NCBI RefSeq assembly: GCF_003474435.1
Contig: NZ_QRNF01000032.1
Coordinates: forward strand, 1 to 37,611
DNA from: Ruminococcus sp. AF46-10NS
Lineage (GTDB): Bacteria > Bacillota > Clostridia > Lachnospirales > Lachnospiraceae
Length of the DNA stretch: 37,611 nt
Direction of reading: 5' to 3'
Positions 25,656-34,999 of this stretch are shown in pieces (positions within the stretch are counted from its first letter, which is position 1; the number at the start of each line of letters is the position of its first letter). The notes beneath the pieces were generated by a model, which had not been told where the DNA came from, ran no database searches, and saw only the letters and a list, made by a program, of their open reading frames with translations. A program made the position numbers and the translations under genes.

Positions 25656-26708
25656 TTATGCTTTTATCGCCCAGCGCATCTTCGTTGATCTGGCTCTGCC
25701 GTTCTGGGCACACTCCAAGGCAGACGGACGGATCACATCTTTAGCGTAATCGGAATAAATACCTTCTTTATACCCCTGTTTCAAGGCTTTCTTTACCAGC
25801 TTATCCTCTCCTGAATGGAAAGTAAGTATTGCCACTCTTCCACCTGGTTTCAGCACTCCCGGAAGTTTCTCCATGAATTCATAAAGAACTTCGAATTCCC
25901 GGTTTACATCGATACGCAGAGCCTGAAAAACTCTCTGGCATGTTTTTTTCACAGTGTCTTTCCGCTCCTTCTCCGGAAGGAAGGATAATGTTCTTTCGAT
26001 GACTTCGCGGAGTTTAGTAGTGGTATCTATTCGGTTTCCTCTTCGGATCTCATCGGTGATTGCTTTGGCGATCTCCTCGCAGTAAGGCTCATCGGAATTC
26101 TCATCCAGCATTCCTGCAAGTTCCTCTCTGGAAATCGTATCCAGACGCTCTGCTGCACTGATTCCTGCCTCCTGGTTCAGCCTTAAGTCCAACGGACCGT
26201 CCACCTTGAAGGAAAAACCTCTCCTGGGATTGTCGATCTGCATGGAAGATACTCCAAGATCTGCAAGGATAAAGTCAAAACCGCCTGCTTCTTTTGCAAT
26301 CTCATCAATAGTACAGAAATTCTGAAGCTTCACCGTCAGCATATCTTCCCCGAATCCCAGATCTGCCAGACGTTTCTTCGTCCTAGCTGATTCTTCCGGG
26401 TCCACATCTGTGGCATATATATGTCCTTGACCTTTCAGACATTCCAGCATAGCTTTCGTATGACCGCCATAGCCAAGTGTCGCATCAAATCCAATCTGCC
26501 CCGGCCTGATATCCAGAAAATCAATGATCTCTTTTACCATAATGGAAATGTGCATTCCCGCAGGTGTGTTGCCCTTGCTGATCACATGTTCAATGGTATC
26601 CTTATACTTCTCAGGCTGAAGCTCTTTATATTTCTCCTCGAATTTCTTCGGGTATTTTCCTTTATAACGCACACGTCTCTTGTGCGGTGTCTGTGATTCC
26701 TGGTTCAT
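25656..26708 (-). CDS. rsmH: 16S rRNA C1402 N4-methyltransferase RsmH (second-type paralog)
   Basis: The 350-residue SAM methyltransferase carries the RsmH motifs: GFDATLGYGGHTKAMLE for SAM binding, FDFILADLGVSSMQID with the NPPY-equivalent, GFSFKVDGPLDLRL, and GRVAILTFHSGEDKLVK near the end. Compared with the usual 310-residue dcw-cluster enzyme it has about 50 basic extra residues at the N-terminus (RRVRYKGKYPKKFEEKYK). It is also not followed by ftsL or pbp genes. From memory, several Lachnospiraceae carry two rsmH genes, and this would be the one outside the division cluster. The ATG at 26708 has AAAGGAG upstream. Confidence 0.9.
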   Translation of the reverse strand: MNQESQTPHKRRVRYKGKYPKKFEEKYKELQPEKYKDTIEHVISKGNTPAGMHISIMVKEIIDFLDIRPGQIGFDATLGYGGHTKAMLECLKGQGHIYATDVDPEESARTKKRLADLGFGEDMLTVKLQNFCTIDEIAKEAGGFDFILADLGVSSMQIDNPRRGFSFKVDGPLDLRLNQEAGISAAERLDTISREELAGMLDENSDEPYCEEIAKAITDEIRRGNRIDTTTKLREVIERTLSFLPEKERKDTVKKTCQRVFQALRIDVNREFEVLYEFMEKLPGVLKPGGRVAILTFHSGEDKLVKKALKQGYKEGIYSDYAKDVIRPSALECAQNGRARSTKMRWAIKA

Positions 26709-26760
26709 AATGTCTCCTTTATAATTATGTTCTCTCACTGCACATTTTTATCATGTACAT

Positions 26761-26789
26761 ATGATACCATGATTTTTTTTCTTCGTAAA
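26761..26789 (-). promoter_or_regulatory. Promoter of the rsmH paralog
   Basis: Minus-strand -35 TTTACG (26784-26789), 17 bp spacer ending in extended TGG, and -10 TATCAT (26761-26766). Confidence 0.5.
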
Positions 26790-26826
26790 CCACCGGAAAC
26801 AAGTTCCTGCATTTCACATTTTCTGA

Positions 26827-26832
26827 TATAAT
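26827..26832 (+). promoter_or_regulatory. -10 box before the broken GH120 gene
   Basis: Plus-strand TATAAT with a weak TTCCTG 17 bp upstream, followed after about 15 bp by the GGGAGGG ribosome site. Confidence 0.45.
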
Positions 26833-26865
26833 TCTTTATATACTAATGATCGGGAGGGTTTGAAA

Positions 26866-27817
26866 ATGATAATTTATGTTGATGGTTCTGCTCTCCGTCC
26901 AGGTGACGGAACCGAAAGATCCCCATTCAAAACTATTTCAGAAGCTGCCGCAAAAGCTCTTCCAGGTGATGAAGTTCTTGTTGCACCTGGTATCTACAGG
27001 GAGGCTGTTGATCCGCGCAATTCCGGAACTGCCACCAAATGGATCACCTACCGCTCCGCCCAAAAAGGTCAGGCTCATATCACGGGCAGCGAACCTGTAA
27101 AAAGCTGGTCCCATGTAGAAGGAAATATATGGAAAGCAACGATCCCAAACGGAGTTTTCAGTGATTACAATCCCTTCACCACCCTGGTGTCCGGTGACTG
27201 GTTCATTGCTTCCATGATCGCGCACACAGGAGATGTTTTTCTTGATGAAAAATCCATGTACGAAGTCACAGACCTTGAGCAGGTAAAAAATCCGTTCCTG
27301 CATGAAAGCATTATCTGAACTTATGGGAAGCGACGGCAACATGTGGGATAACTGCAATATGATCACCGGTACTTCTCCATATGATGAATATCCGACTTTT
27401 GAACAATGGAAAAAGAATTTCGAGGGCTACTGCGGAATGGGATCTGATGTGGGTGATCTCTATTATGAACACCTTCCTGTGTGGGCGTCCGGCAACTGCT
27501 ATTTCAACGGTGCACGCCCCTGGAAAAAAGAATCCGATGCCATTTCAGACACAGAAAATACTGTCAGCATCTCCCTGGAGCAAAAAGACGGTGGCTGGTA
27601 TCTTCATACCAATCTCTATGATTTTCTCCCGGAAAATGCTGACGGCATTATCTCCACAGAAACTCTTGGAATAGCTTTTGAACCGGAACAGAAATATGAA
27701 AATCCGGATGGTTCTCCGATAATTTTTAACCAGGATTTCTCTGGTGAGCATAGAGATGTCCTTACCTATGCAGGGCCGTTTATAAATAAGGAATCTGCAT
27801 CCCGTAAATTGTTTTAA
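26866..27817 (+). pseudogene. Remnant of a GH120-type beta-xylosidase (right-handed beta-helix) with an internal deletion
   Basis: The first piece (26866 to about 27318) is the N-terminal part of the family: MIIYVDGSALRPGDGTERSPF, GDEVLVAPGIYREAVDPRNSG, NGVFSDYNPFTTLVSGDWF, DVFLDEKSMYEVTDL. The second piece (27302-27817), in another frame, is the far C-terminus: GYCGMGSD, EHLPVWASGNCYFNGARPW, EPEQKYENPDGSP. The middle of roughly 300 or more residues, with the beta-helix and active site, is gone. Family length, from memory of GH120 beta-xylosidases, is about 640 residues. The gene can make only a truncated protein and is very likely inactive. The ATG at 26866 has GGGAGGG upstream. It is one of only two plus-strand genes here and stands apart from the alpha-galactoside genes. 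Confidence 0.8.
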
Positions 27818-27833
27818 CTGAATCTTAATCAGA

Positions 27834-27901
27834 CAATAAGCTTCATCTGATGATCATTCTGTTCATATCACAGAACAGTATCAGCAGGTGAAGGCTTATT
27901 T
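27834..27901 (+). terminator. Possible terminator after the GH120 remnant
   Basis: AATAAGC and GCTTATT outer arms with TTCACCTG-like inner pairing enclose a loop that itself folds (CTGTTC/GAACAG); TTTCGTT follows on the plus strand. Confidence 0.5.
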
Positions 27902-28003
27902 CGTTATGATAATTATTCAGACATTCACAGTTAAACTATAACGCTTCTTTGGTTCAATTTAATTTCATGCGAGAAGTCGTGTACTATCAAATATCTGCAA
28001 AAA

Positions 28004-28039
28004 GCCCTGACAGTCTGGAAAACTCCAGACCGTCAGGGC
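28004..28039 (-). terminator. Terminator of ppdK
   Basis: A 15-bp GC-rich stem (28004-28018 with 28025-28039, one G-U pair) with a 6-nt loop is followed by TTTTTGC on the minus strand, about 40 nt past the ppdK stop. Confidence 0.9.
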
Positions 28040-28079
28040 CTCTCATATTCTGATTTACATCAGAACGATTTTATTTAGC

Positions 28080-30710
28080 TTAGGCGTTCTTTTTAGCGAT
28101 TGCTGCCTGTGCTGCTGCAAGACGAGCGATCGGTACACGGAACGGTGAGCAGGATACATAGTCAAGTCCGATCTCGTTGCAGAACTCTACGGAAGACGGA
28201 TCTCCACCGTGCTCACCACAGATACCTACGTGAAGTTTCGGGTTAACCGGTTTTCCAAGCTGGATTGCCATCTTCATGAGCTTACCAACGCCAACCTGAT
28301 CAAGTTTAGCAAATGGATCGTTCTCGAAGATCTTAGCATCATAGTATGCGTTAAGGAACTTACCAGCGTCATCACGGGAGAATCCGTATGTCATCTGTGT
28401 AAGGTCGTTTGTACCGAAGCAGAAGAAGTCAGCCTCTTTAGCGATATCATCAGCTGTAAGAGCTGCTCTCGGGATCTCGATCATAGTACCAACCTCGTAC
28501 TCAAGGTCAGAACCTGCTGCTTTGATCTCAGCATCTGCTGTCTCTACAACGAATTTCTTAACATATTTAAGCTCTTTGATGTCACCAACAAGCGGAATCA
28601 TGATCTCCGGTTTGATGTTCCAATCCGGATGATTCTTCTTAACGTTGATAGCTGCGCGGATAACAGCGCTTGTCTGCATCTTAGCAATCTCTGGATAAGT
28701 AACAGCAAGACGGCATCCACGATGTCCCATCATCGGGTTGAACTCGTGAAGGGAAGCGATGATTGTCTTGATCTGCTCTACAGTCTTGCCCTGAGCATCA
28801 GCCAGTTTCTTGATGTCCTCTTCCTCTGTAGGAACGAACTCATGAAGTGGCGGATCAAGGAAACGAATTGTTACAGGATTTCCTTCAAGTGCCTCATAGA
28901 GTTTCTCGAAGTCTCCCTGCTGCTCCGGAAGGATCTTAGCAAGTGCTGCTTCTCTCTCCTCTACTGTCTCAGAGCAGATCATCTCACGGAATGCATCAAT
29001 TCTGTTGCCCTCGAAGAACATATGCTCTGTACGGCAAAGACCAATTCCCTCTGCACCAAGCTCACGAGCTTTCTTAGCATCAGCAGGAGTATCAGCGTTT
29101 GTACGAACTTTCATTGTTCTGTACTTGTCAGCCCATCCCATGATACGTCCGAACTCACCAGCGATCTTAGCATCTACAGTCGGGATAAGTCCGTCATAGA
29201 TGTTACCTGTTGTACCATCAATGGAGATTGCATCTCCTTCATGGAACTCTTTACCAGCAAGTGTGAATTTCTTGTTCTCCTCATCCATAGCGATATCGCC
29301 GCATCCGGATACACAGCAGGATCCCATACCACGAGCAACTACAGCTGCGTGAGATGTCATACCACCACGAACTGTCAGGATACCCTGAGCAGCTTTCATA
29401 CCTGTGATATCCTCTGGGGATGTCTCAAGACGAACAAGAACAACTTTCTCTCCTCTTGCAGCCCACTCAACAGCGTCCTCTGCAGAGAATACGATCTTAC
29501 CGCAAGCAGCTCCTGGAGAAGCACCAAGACCTTTACCCATCGGTGTAGCAGCTTTAAGAGCAGCTGCATCGAACTGCGGATGAAGAAGTGTATCAAGGTT
29601 ACGAGGATCGATCATTGCAACAGCCTCTTCCTCAGTTCTCATTCCCTCATCAACGAGGTCACAAGCGATCTTAAGAGCAGCCTGTGCAGTTCTCTTACCA
29701 TTACGTGTCTGAAGCATATACAGTTTACCATGCTCTACAGTAAACTCCATATCCTGCATATCTCTGTAATGTTTCTCAAGAGTCTCGCAAACCTGTTTGA
29801 ACTGTACGAATGCTTCCGGGAACTTCTGCTCCATCTCGGAGATGTGCATAGGTGTACGAACACCAGCAACTACGTCCTCGCCCTGTGCATTGGTAAGGAA
29901 CTCACCGAACAGACCGTTAGCACCTGTAGCAGGGTCACGTGTGAAGGCAACACCTGTACCACAGTCATCACCCATGTTACCGAATGCCATCATCTGTACG
30001 TTAACAGCTGTACCCCAGGAATATGGGATATCGTTGTCACGACGATATACGTTCGCACGTGGGTTGTCCCAGGAACGGAATACGGCTTTGATTGCGCCTA
30101 CCAGCTGCTCCTTCGGATCAGTTGGGAAATCAGCACCGATTTTGGATTTATACTCAGCTTTGAACTGGTCAGCAAGCTCATGCAGGTCAGCAGCTGTAAG
30201 CTCAACGTCCTGCTTAACACCTCTCTTGGTCTTCATCTCATCGATGAGCTCCTCGAAGTATTTCTTACCAACTTCCATAACTACGTCAGAATACATCTGG
30301 ATGAATCTTCTGTAGCAGTCCCAAGCCCAACGCTCATTGCCGGATTTCTCAGCAAGAGTGTTAACAACTTCTTCATTTAAACCAAGGTTGAGGATTGTGT
30401 CCATCATACCAGGCATAGATGCTCTCGCACCAGAACGAACGGATACAAGCAGAGGATTTTCTTTGTCACCGAATTTCTTACCGGTAACTCCTTCCATCTT
30501 GGTAATTGCTTCCATGATCTGAGCCATGATCTCATCGTTGATGGATCTGCCATCCTCGTAGTACTGTGTGCAGGCCTCTGTTGTGATTGTGAAGCCCTGC
30601 GGTACAGGAAGACCGAGGTTTGTCATCTCAGCAAGGTTGGCACCTTTGCCACCCAGAAGATTTCTCATAGTAGCATTACCTTCTGTAAACATGTAAACCC
30701 ATTTTGCCAT
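28080..30710 (-). CDS. ppdK: Pyruvate, phosphate dikinase
   Basis: The 876-residue enzyme has the full family architecture. An N-terminal ATP-grasp nucleotide domain includes KGANLAEMTNLGLPVPQGF and the RSGARASMPGMMDT loop. The swivelling phosphohistidine domain has the catalytic His in GGMTSHAAVVARGMG. A C-terminal PEP/pyruvate TIM barrel has GLCRTEHMFFE and the catalytic Cys in GICGEHGGDPSS. It interconverts pyruvate + ATP + Pi with PEP + AMP + PPi. In anaerobic Firmicutes it is often used in glycolysis or gluconeogenesis, so it is usually well expressed; the strong promoter and terminator agree. Ribosome site AGGAGG. It is monocistronic. Confidence 0.97.
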   Translation of the reverse strand: MAKWVYMFTEGNATMRNLLGGKGANLAEMTNLGLPVPQGFTITTEACTQYYEDGRSINDEIMAQIMEAITKMEGVTGKKFGDKENPLLVSVRSGARASMPGMMDTILNLGLNEEVVNTLAEKSGNERWAWDCYRRFIQMYSDVVMEVGKKYFEELIDEMKTKRGVKQDVELTAADLHELADQFKAEYKSKIGADFPTDPKEQLVGAIKAVFRSWDNPRANVYRRDNDIPYSWGTAVNVQMMAFGNMGDDCGTGVAFTRDPATGANGLFGEFLTNAQGEDVVAGVRTPMHISEMEQKFPEAFVQFKQVCETLEKHYRDMQDMEFTVEHGKLYMLQTRNGKRTAQAALKIACDLVDEGMRTEEEAVAMIDPRNLDTLLHPQFDAAALKAATPMGKGLGASPGAACGKIVFSAEDAVEWAARGEKVVLVRLETSPEDITGMKAAQGILTVRGGMTSHAAVVARGMGSCCVSGCGDIAMDEENKKFTLAGKEFHEGDAISIDGTTGNIYDGLIPTVDAKIAGEFGRIMGWADKYRTMKVRTNADTPADAKKARELGAEGIGLCRTEHMFFEGNRIDAFREMICSETVEEREAALAKILPEQQGDFEKLYEALEGNPVTIRFLDPPLHEFVPTEEEDIKKLADAQGKTVEQIKTIIASLHEFNPMMGHRGCRLAVTYPEIAKMQTSAVIRAAINVKKNHPDWNIKPEIMIPLVGDIKELKYVKKFVVETADAEIKAAGSDLEYEVGTMIEIPRAALTADDIAKEADFFCFGTNDLTQMTYGFSRDDAGKFLNAYYDAKIFENDPFAKLDQVGVGKLMKMAIQLGKPVNPKLHVGICGEHGGDPSSVEFCNEIGLDYVSCSPFRVPIARLAAAQAAIAKKNA

Positions 30711-30740
30711 TTTACATTTTCCTCCTAATTATTGTTCTTT

Positions 30741-30763
30741 AAAACATAAAAAAATTATGTTTT
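30741..30763 (-). other. AT-rich inverted repeat in the ppdK leader
   Basis: AAAACATAA and TTATGTTTT face each other around a short A-rich loop between the ppdK promoter and its ribosome site. It could be a stabilising 5' stem; function unknown. Confidence 0.4.
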
Positions 30764-30777
30764 CTACGCACATAATT

Positions 30778-30806
30778 ATTGTATAGATTTATCCTTCATT
30801 AGTCAA
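30778..30806 (-). promoter_or_regulatory. Promoter of ppdK
   Basis: Minus-strand -35 TTGACT (30801-30806) and -10 TACAAT (30778-30783), 17 bp apart. Confidence 0.7.
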
Positions 30807-30911
30807 GGTTATTCTTCCAAAAAACAGCAATTTCTCTTGGTAAATCTGACAGATTTTCCAGTTATATTTTTCATGGATTGTATTTTTCTCGTTATCGTCT
30901 GTAAAATGTGC

Positions 30912-30917
30912 TAAAAT
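30912..30917 (+). promoter_or_regulatory. Extended -10 promoter of the epimerase gene
   Basis: TAAAAT preceded by TGC on the plus strand, about 60 bp before the GGAGG site of the epimerase gene; no good -35 box is visible. Confidence 0.4.
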
Positions 30918-30981
30918 AGAAAAAAACATACAGCAATTCCGAAGTAATATTGCCTGAATGCTGTCATACAGGAGGTTTATC

Positions 30982-31860
30982 ATGACACGAACAATTGAAA
31001 ACAGTTTTCTTAAGATTTCCGTTTCTGACCACGGTGCCGAGCTTACCGGTATCTACGACAAAGTAAATGACCGCGAAGTTCTCTGGCAGGCAGATCCGGC
31101 TTACTGGAAACGTCATGCGCCGGTGCTTTTTCCTAATGTAGGCCGCAATTATAAAGATATCTGGCGTCTGAACGGAAAGGAATATCCTTCCAGACAGCAC
31201 GGATTTGCAAGAGACAGTGAATTCATCTGCACAGATATCACGGACGCCTCCCTGACCTTTGTCCTGAAGTCCTCTGAAGAAACCCTGAAGGTTTATCCGT
31301 TTGCCTTTGCTCTGAAGATCACCTACACTCTGAAGGAGCATGATCTGGATGTATGCTGGGAAGTAGTTAATAAAGATTCTGAAACCATGTATTTTACCAT
31401 CGGCGGTCATCCGGCATTCCGCGTTCCTGTACGTGAGGGCGAATCACAGAGCGATTACCGTCTTGCTTTTGAAGAACAGGACGCTCTTACCTATCTTCTG
31501 ATCGATACCTCCGTAGGAACTGTCATTGCCGATGAGCCACATACCCTCCCTCTCGAAAACGGAACCTGCGCCATTGATCCCCATATGTTTGATAAAGACG
31601 CCCTTGTTTTTGACAACGGCCAGATCCAGAAAGCCGGCATTCTCTTCCCGGACGGTTCTCCGTACTTGACACTTACCAGTGAGGGATTCCCTAATTTCGG
31701 TATCTGGTCAGTTCCTGGTGCACCTTTCGTATGCCTGGAGCCATGGATGGGACGCTGTGATGACTGTGGTTTTGAAAAACCGCTTTCTGAAAAAGCAAAT
31801 ACCAATGTGCTGAAGCCGGACGAGGAATTTATCAGGAGCTATCAGATTACCGTACACTGA
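30982..31860 (+). CDS. Aldose 1-epimerase family protein (LacX/GalM-like)
   Basis: The 292-residue product has the galactose-mutarotase fold features: VSDHGAELTGIYDKVNDREVLW at the start, FPNVGRNYKDIW, the histidines in SRQHGFARDSEF and GGHPAFRVP, and WSVPGAPFVCLEPWMGRCDD near the end. This is the LacX-like subgroup that is often found with galactoside genes. It would interconvert anomers of an aldose or aldose phosphate. The ATG at 30982 has GGAGG 7 nt upstream; an upstream in-frame ATG at 30958 has none. It is convergent with the alpha-galactosidase operon and shares its terminator, so a role in galactose metabolism is plausible. Confidence 0.9.
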   Translation: MTRTIENSFLKISVSDHGAELTGIYDKVNDREVLWQADPAYWKRHAPVLFPNVGRNYKDIWRLNGKEYPSRQHGFARDSEFICTDITDASLTFVLKSSEETLKVYPFAFALKITYTLKEHDLDVCWEVVNKDSETMYFTIGGHPAFRVPVREGESQSDYRLAFEEQDALTYLLIDTSVGTVIADEPHTLPLENGTCAIDPHMFDKDALVFDNGQIQKAGILFPDGSPYLTLTSEGFPNFGIWSVPGAPFVCLEPWMGRCDDCGFEKPLSEKANTNVLKPDEEFIRSYQITVH

Positions 31861-31871
31861 GCTATGGTATA

Positions 31872-31921
31872 AAAAATCCGCCATACATCGGCTATTTCAG
31901 CTATCTGTATGACGGATTTTT
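31872..31921. terminator. Bidirectional terminator between the epimerase and alpha-galactosidase genes
   Basis: A 16-bp stem (31872-31887 with 31906-31921; one mismatch) is flanked by T-runs on both strands (GGATTTTTTTATTT on plus; GGATTTTTTATACC on minus). It serves two convergent genes. Confidence 0.85.
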
Positions 31922-31949
31922 TTATTTATCTTACTGTCTCAATACGCTC

Positions 31950-34129
31950 TTATTCTCTCACAAAATGATACTGATAAGCTCTGTACTCCCCAAACTCTGC
32001 AGGAAGCGGCATTCCGCCATGCATCAGTGCAGCACCGGAATAGACTTTTCCTGTAGACTGTTCTTTGTACATTGCAGTTTCCTCAAGGCCACGAAGCTGC
32101 ACATAATTCACAGTCATGTTTCCATGGATCTCTTCCATGACAACATTGAGAAGAACTTCTTCCTGAGAATTTCCAACGATCTCCCACGCACAGATCTCGC
32201 TCTTAAACGGATCTGTCAGACGATAATACCGTCCATTCTGGATCAGTGGTGCATATTTGCGGAATTCCCTGATCTGGCTTCGAACCTCGTCTTTTTCTTC
32301 CTCAGTAAGCTTCAGAAGATCCAGCTCATAGCCAAAGGTTCCGGACATAGCAACCACGCCTCTGGTATGTAACGGAGTGATCCTTCCTGTCTGATGGTTC
32401 GGCACTGCAGATACATGTGCTCCCATGGCCGATACCGGATATCCGAAGGAAGTGCCATACTGGATCCGAAGCCTGTCAATAGCATCGGAGTTGTCGCTGC
32501 ACCAGATCTGCGGTGTGTAATACAGCATACCTGCGTCAAATCTTCCGCCGCCGCCACTGCAGCCCTCGATCAGAAGATCCGGATAGCGATTCACCATACG
32601 GTCCAGAAAATCGTACAATCCCAGGACATAATCATACATTACACGTCCCTGATCCTTGGTCATTACGGAAAATACATCCATCAGGCTTCGGTTCATGTCC
32701 CATTTAACGTACTCAATGTTGGCATTATCCAATACTGCGCTGATCTGTCCGAAAATTCCGTCTACAACTTCTTTTCTGGAGAAATCAAGTACCAGCTGAT
32801 TTCTGGATCTTACGGGTTTTCTTCCCGGAATTGTGAGTGCCCAGTCCGGATGCTCACGGTAAAGATCACTGTCCTCGGAGATCATCTCCGGCTCGATCCA
32901 GATACCGAATTTCACACCAAGGTCATTGACTCTCTTTACAAGTCCGCCGAGAGTCTCTCCAAGCTTGGCTTCGTTGACATACCAGTCCCCAAGACCACTG
33001 TTGTCATCATCACGTTTTCCAAACCAGCCATCATCCAGAACCAGCATATCAATACCAAGACTCTTTGCCTCTTTTGCCAAATTATATAAAGTCTCCCCTG
33101 TAAAATCAAAATATGCTGCCTCCCAGCTGTTTACCAGCACCGGACGGACCTCTGTCTTATATTTACCACGGCAGATATGATGACGGATGCAGCTGTGCAA
33201 ATTCTGAGAAAGACGGTTCATTCCCTGATCTGTGTAGCTTAAGATCACCTCAGGTGCATAGAAGGTCTCCCCGGCTTCCAGCGGATACCGGAAGCACTCC
33301 TCCTGTACACCAAGGAGCATTCTTGTCTGATTGTACTGATCTTTAAGAACCTCACCCTGGAAATTTCCACTATATACAAAGGACATAGCATAGCAGCCTC
33401 CATTATCCTCTGTTGTGTCCTTCTCTGCCAGGATCATCATCGGATTATACTGATGGCTGGATGTGCCACGGACACTGCCGATCATCTGACTTCCATGAGC
33501 ACCGGTACTCTCTGCAGATTTCGCTCCATGGCATGTCTTCCGTAAAAAGTAAGCAGGTCATAATCTCCGTAAAGAAAATCAAGCTCTGCGGACATCACCT
33601 TGTTCACATAAATCTTCTCACTGCTCTGATTGCGGATATAGACGCTTCTTGTAATGATATCCAGCTCCGGAAGCACACCATAAAGAAGCATGGCTTCCAC
33701 GCCGGTAACAGGATCCTCCAGTACGATCTCAAGAGTCTGTGCCTCATCATTGTCTGCATAAACAGCCGGAAGACCCGGAAGGCTGTATTTGCCGTCACGG
33801 ATGGTATAACTCCTGTAACGCATATCACAGCTCATGCTTCCGTCACCGTTTTCCAGCATCAGGGATGCACTGCGGAAATCTCCGTTTCCATAGCAGGAAA
33901 GTTCCTGTGGAAGAGAGTCCATGGAATAGGTTCTGTCTGTTCCCGCATCATAAGGATTTCCGGAAAAGCCTCTGTCGTAATAGGTCAGAAGATAATCCAT
34001 GCATCCCTCTGCCTTTTTGCCATAGTAGAGATGAAGAAGAAATCCGTACTGATCCACCTGCATCTGATATGTGGTCTCTTTTGTCTGTAATGTAAATGTT
34101 CTGTCTTTCTCGCAGTAGATGATTCCCAT
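31950..34129 (-). pseudogene. GH36 alpha-galactosidase, frameshifted
   Basis: The N-terminal beta-sandwich part (33482-34129) and the catalytic part (31950-33485) are in different frames. They meet at RNLQRVPVL | MIGSVRGTSSHQYNP, a normally continuous GH36 stretch. A single base inserted at about 33494-33500 restores HGSQMIGSVRGTSS and gives a protein of about 726 residues. The catalytic signatures are intact: nucleophile Asp in VKWDMNRS, acid/base Asp in WCSDNSDAID, and EGCSGGGGRFD between them. It cleaves terminal alpha-galactose from raffinose-type sugars or melibiose. Cytoplasmic: no signal peptide. The ATG at 34129 has GGAGG 8 nt upstream and follows the permease gene by 27 bp, so it is the last gene of the transporter operon. 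Real damage or sequence error is undecided. Confidence 0.9.
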
Positions 34130-34156
34130 ATGTGAATCCTCCTTTTTCTCGTGTTT

Positions 34157-34999
34157 TTATTTTACGGCACCGTTTACAACACCATTTAAAATGTGCTTCT
34201 GGCAGATCAGATAAAACAGAAGGATCGGAAGCAGTGCAAGCAGATAAGAGGCAAACGCAAGGTTATAGTTTGTTCCGAACTGGGTCTGGAAATTCAGCTG
34301 TGCCAGAGGCAAAGTGGTTCCACCCGTAGATCCGGACATGATAACCAGCGGAGTCATAACATCATTCCAGGTTCCAAGTGCTGTCAGAACTGCCACTGTG
34401 GCATGCATCGGCTTCATGATCGGGAAAATGATCTTCCAGTATGTTTTCCAGGTACTGGCTCCATCCACACAGGCAGCCTCCTCAAGGGCCATTGGAATGT
34501 TTGTCAGATATCCGGAGTAAAGAAGCACGTTCATTGGCATATAAAATACCGTATAAAGAATGATCACACCGGCTCTGTTATCAAGCCCCATCTCAGCAGT
34601 CTGCTTTACAAGCGGCATCATCAGGATAGCAAACGGAACAAACATACCGCTTACTACATAAAGATAGATAAATTTATAAAATTTACTTCTCTTGTTTCTG
34701 GCTATAGCATAACCTAAAAGTGAATGAATTACAATAGCAAGAACCACTGTTATCACAGTAATCATCACACTGTTTCCAAGAGAATGCCAGAAGTCTGTTA
34801 CCTCCATAGCTTCCCTAAAATTGGCAAGACTGAATTTCTGTGGCAGAGACAGGATCCCGGCTACACTGTTGGTCATCTCTGTCGGCTGCTTGAATGCGAT
34901 CACAATTGTCATATAAAGCGGAAATACCACTGTGATAAGGCCGAGGATCAGAAGAATCGTAACCGGCCAGTTCGCTTTTTCTCTTACTTTCGTTTTCAT
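34157..34999 (-). CDS. Sugar ABC transporter permease, MalG type
   Basis: The 280-residue membrane protein has six predicted helices and the EAA loop (EEAACVDGASTWKTYWKIIFP) that docks on the ATPase. It is of the CUT1 carbohydrate importer class. Its start codon overlaps the stop of the MalF-type gene by one base (TAATG), so translation is coupled. No ATPase gene is present in the operon, so it presumably uses a shared MsmK-type ATPase encoded elsewhere. Confidence 0.92.
   Translation of the reverse strand: MKTKVREKANWPVTILLILGLITVVFPLYMTIVIAFKQPTEMTNSVAGILSLPQKFSLANFREAMEVTDFWHSLGNSVMITVITVVLAIVIHSLLGYAIARNKRSKFYKFIYLYVVSGMFVPFAILMMPLVKQTAEMGLDNRAGVIILYTVFYMPMNVLLYSGYLTNIPMALEEAACVDGASTWKTYWKIIFPIMKPMHATVAVLTALGTWNDVMTPLVIMSGSTGGTTLPLAQLNFQTQFGTNYNLAFASYLLALLPILLFYLICQKHILNGVVNGAVK

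Noticed and set aside
28209..30380. A 723-codon open frame on plus opposite ppdK
   Set aside because: It is an antisense shadow: composition is Cys/Ser/Leu-rich, there is no family likeness, and ppdK on minus is unmistakable.
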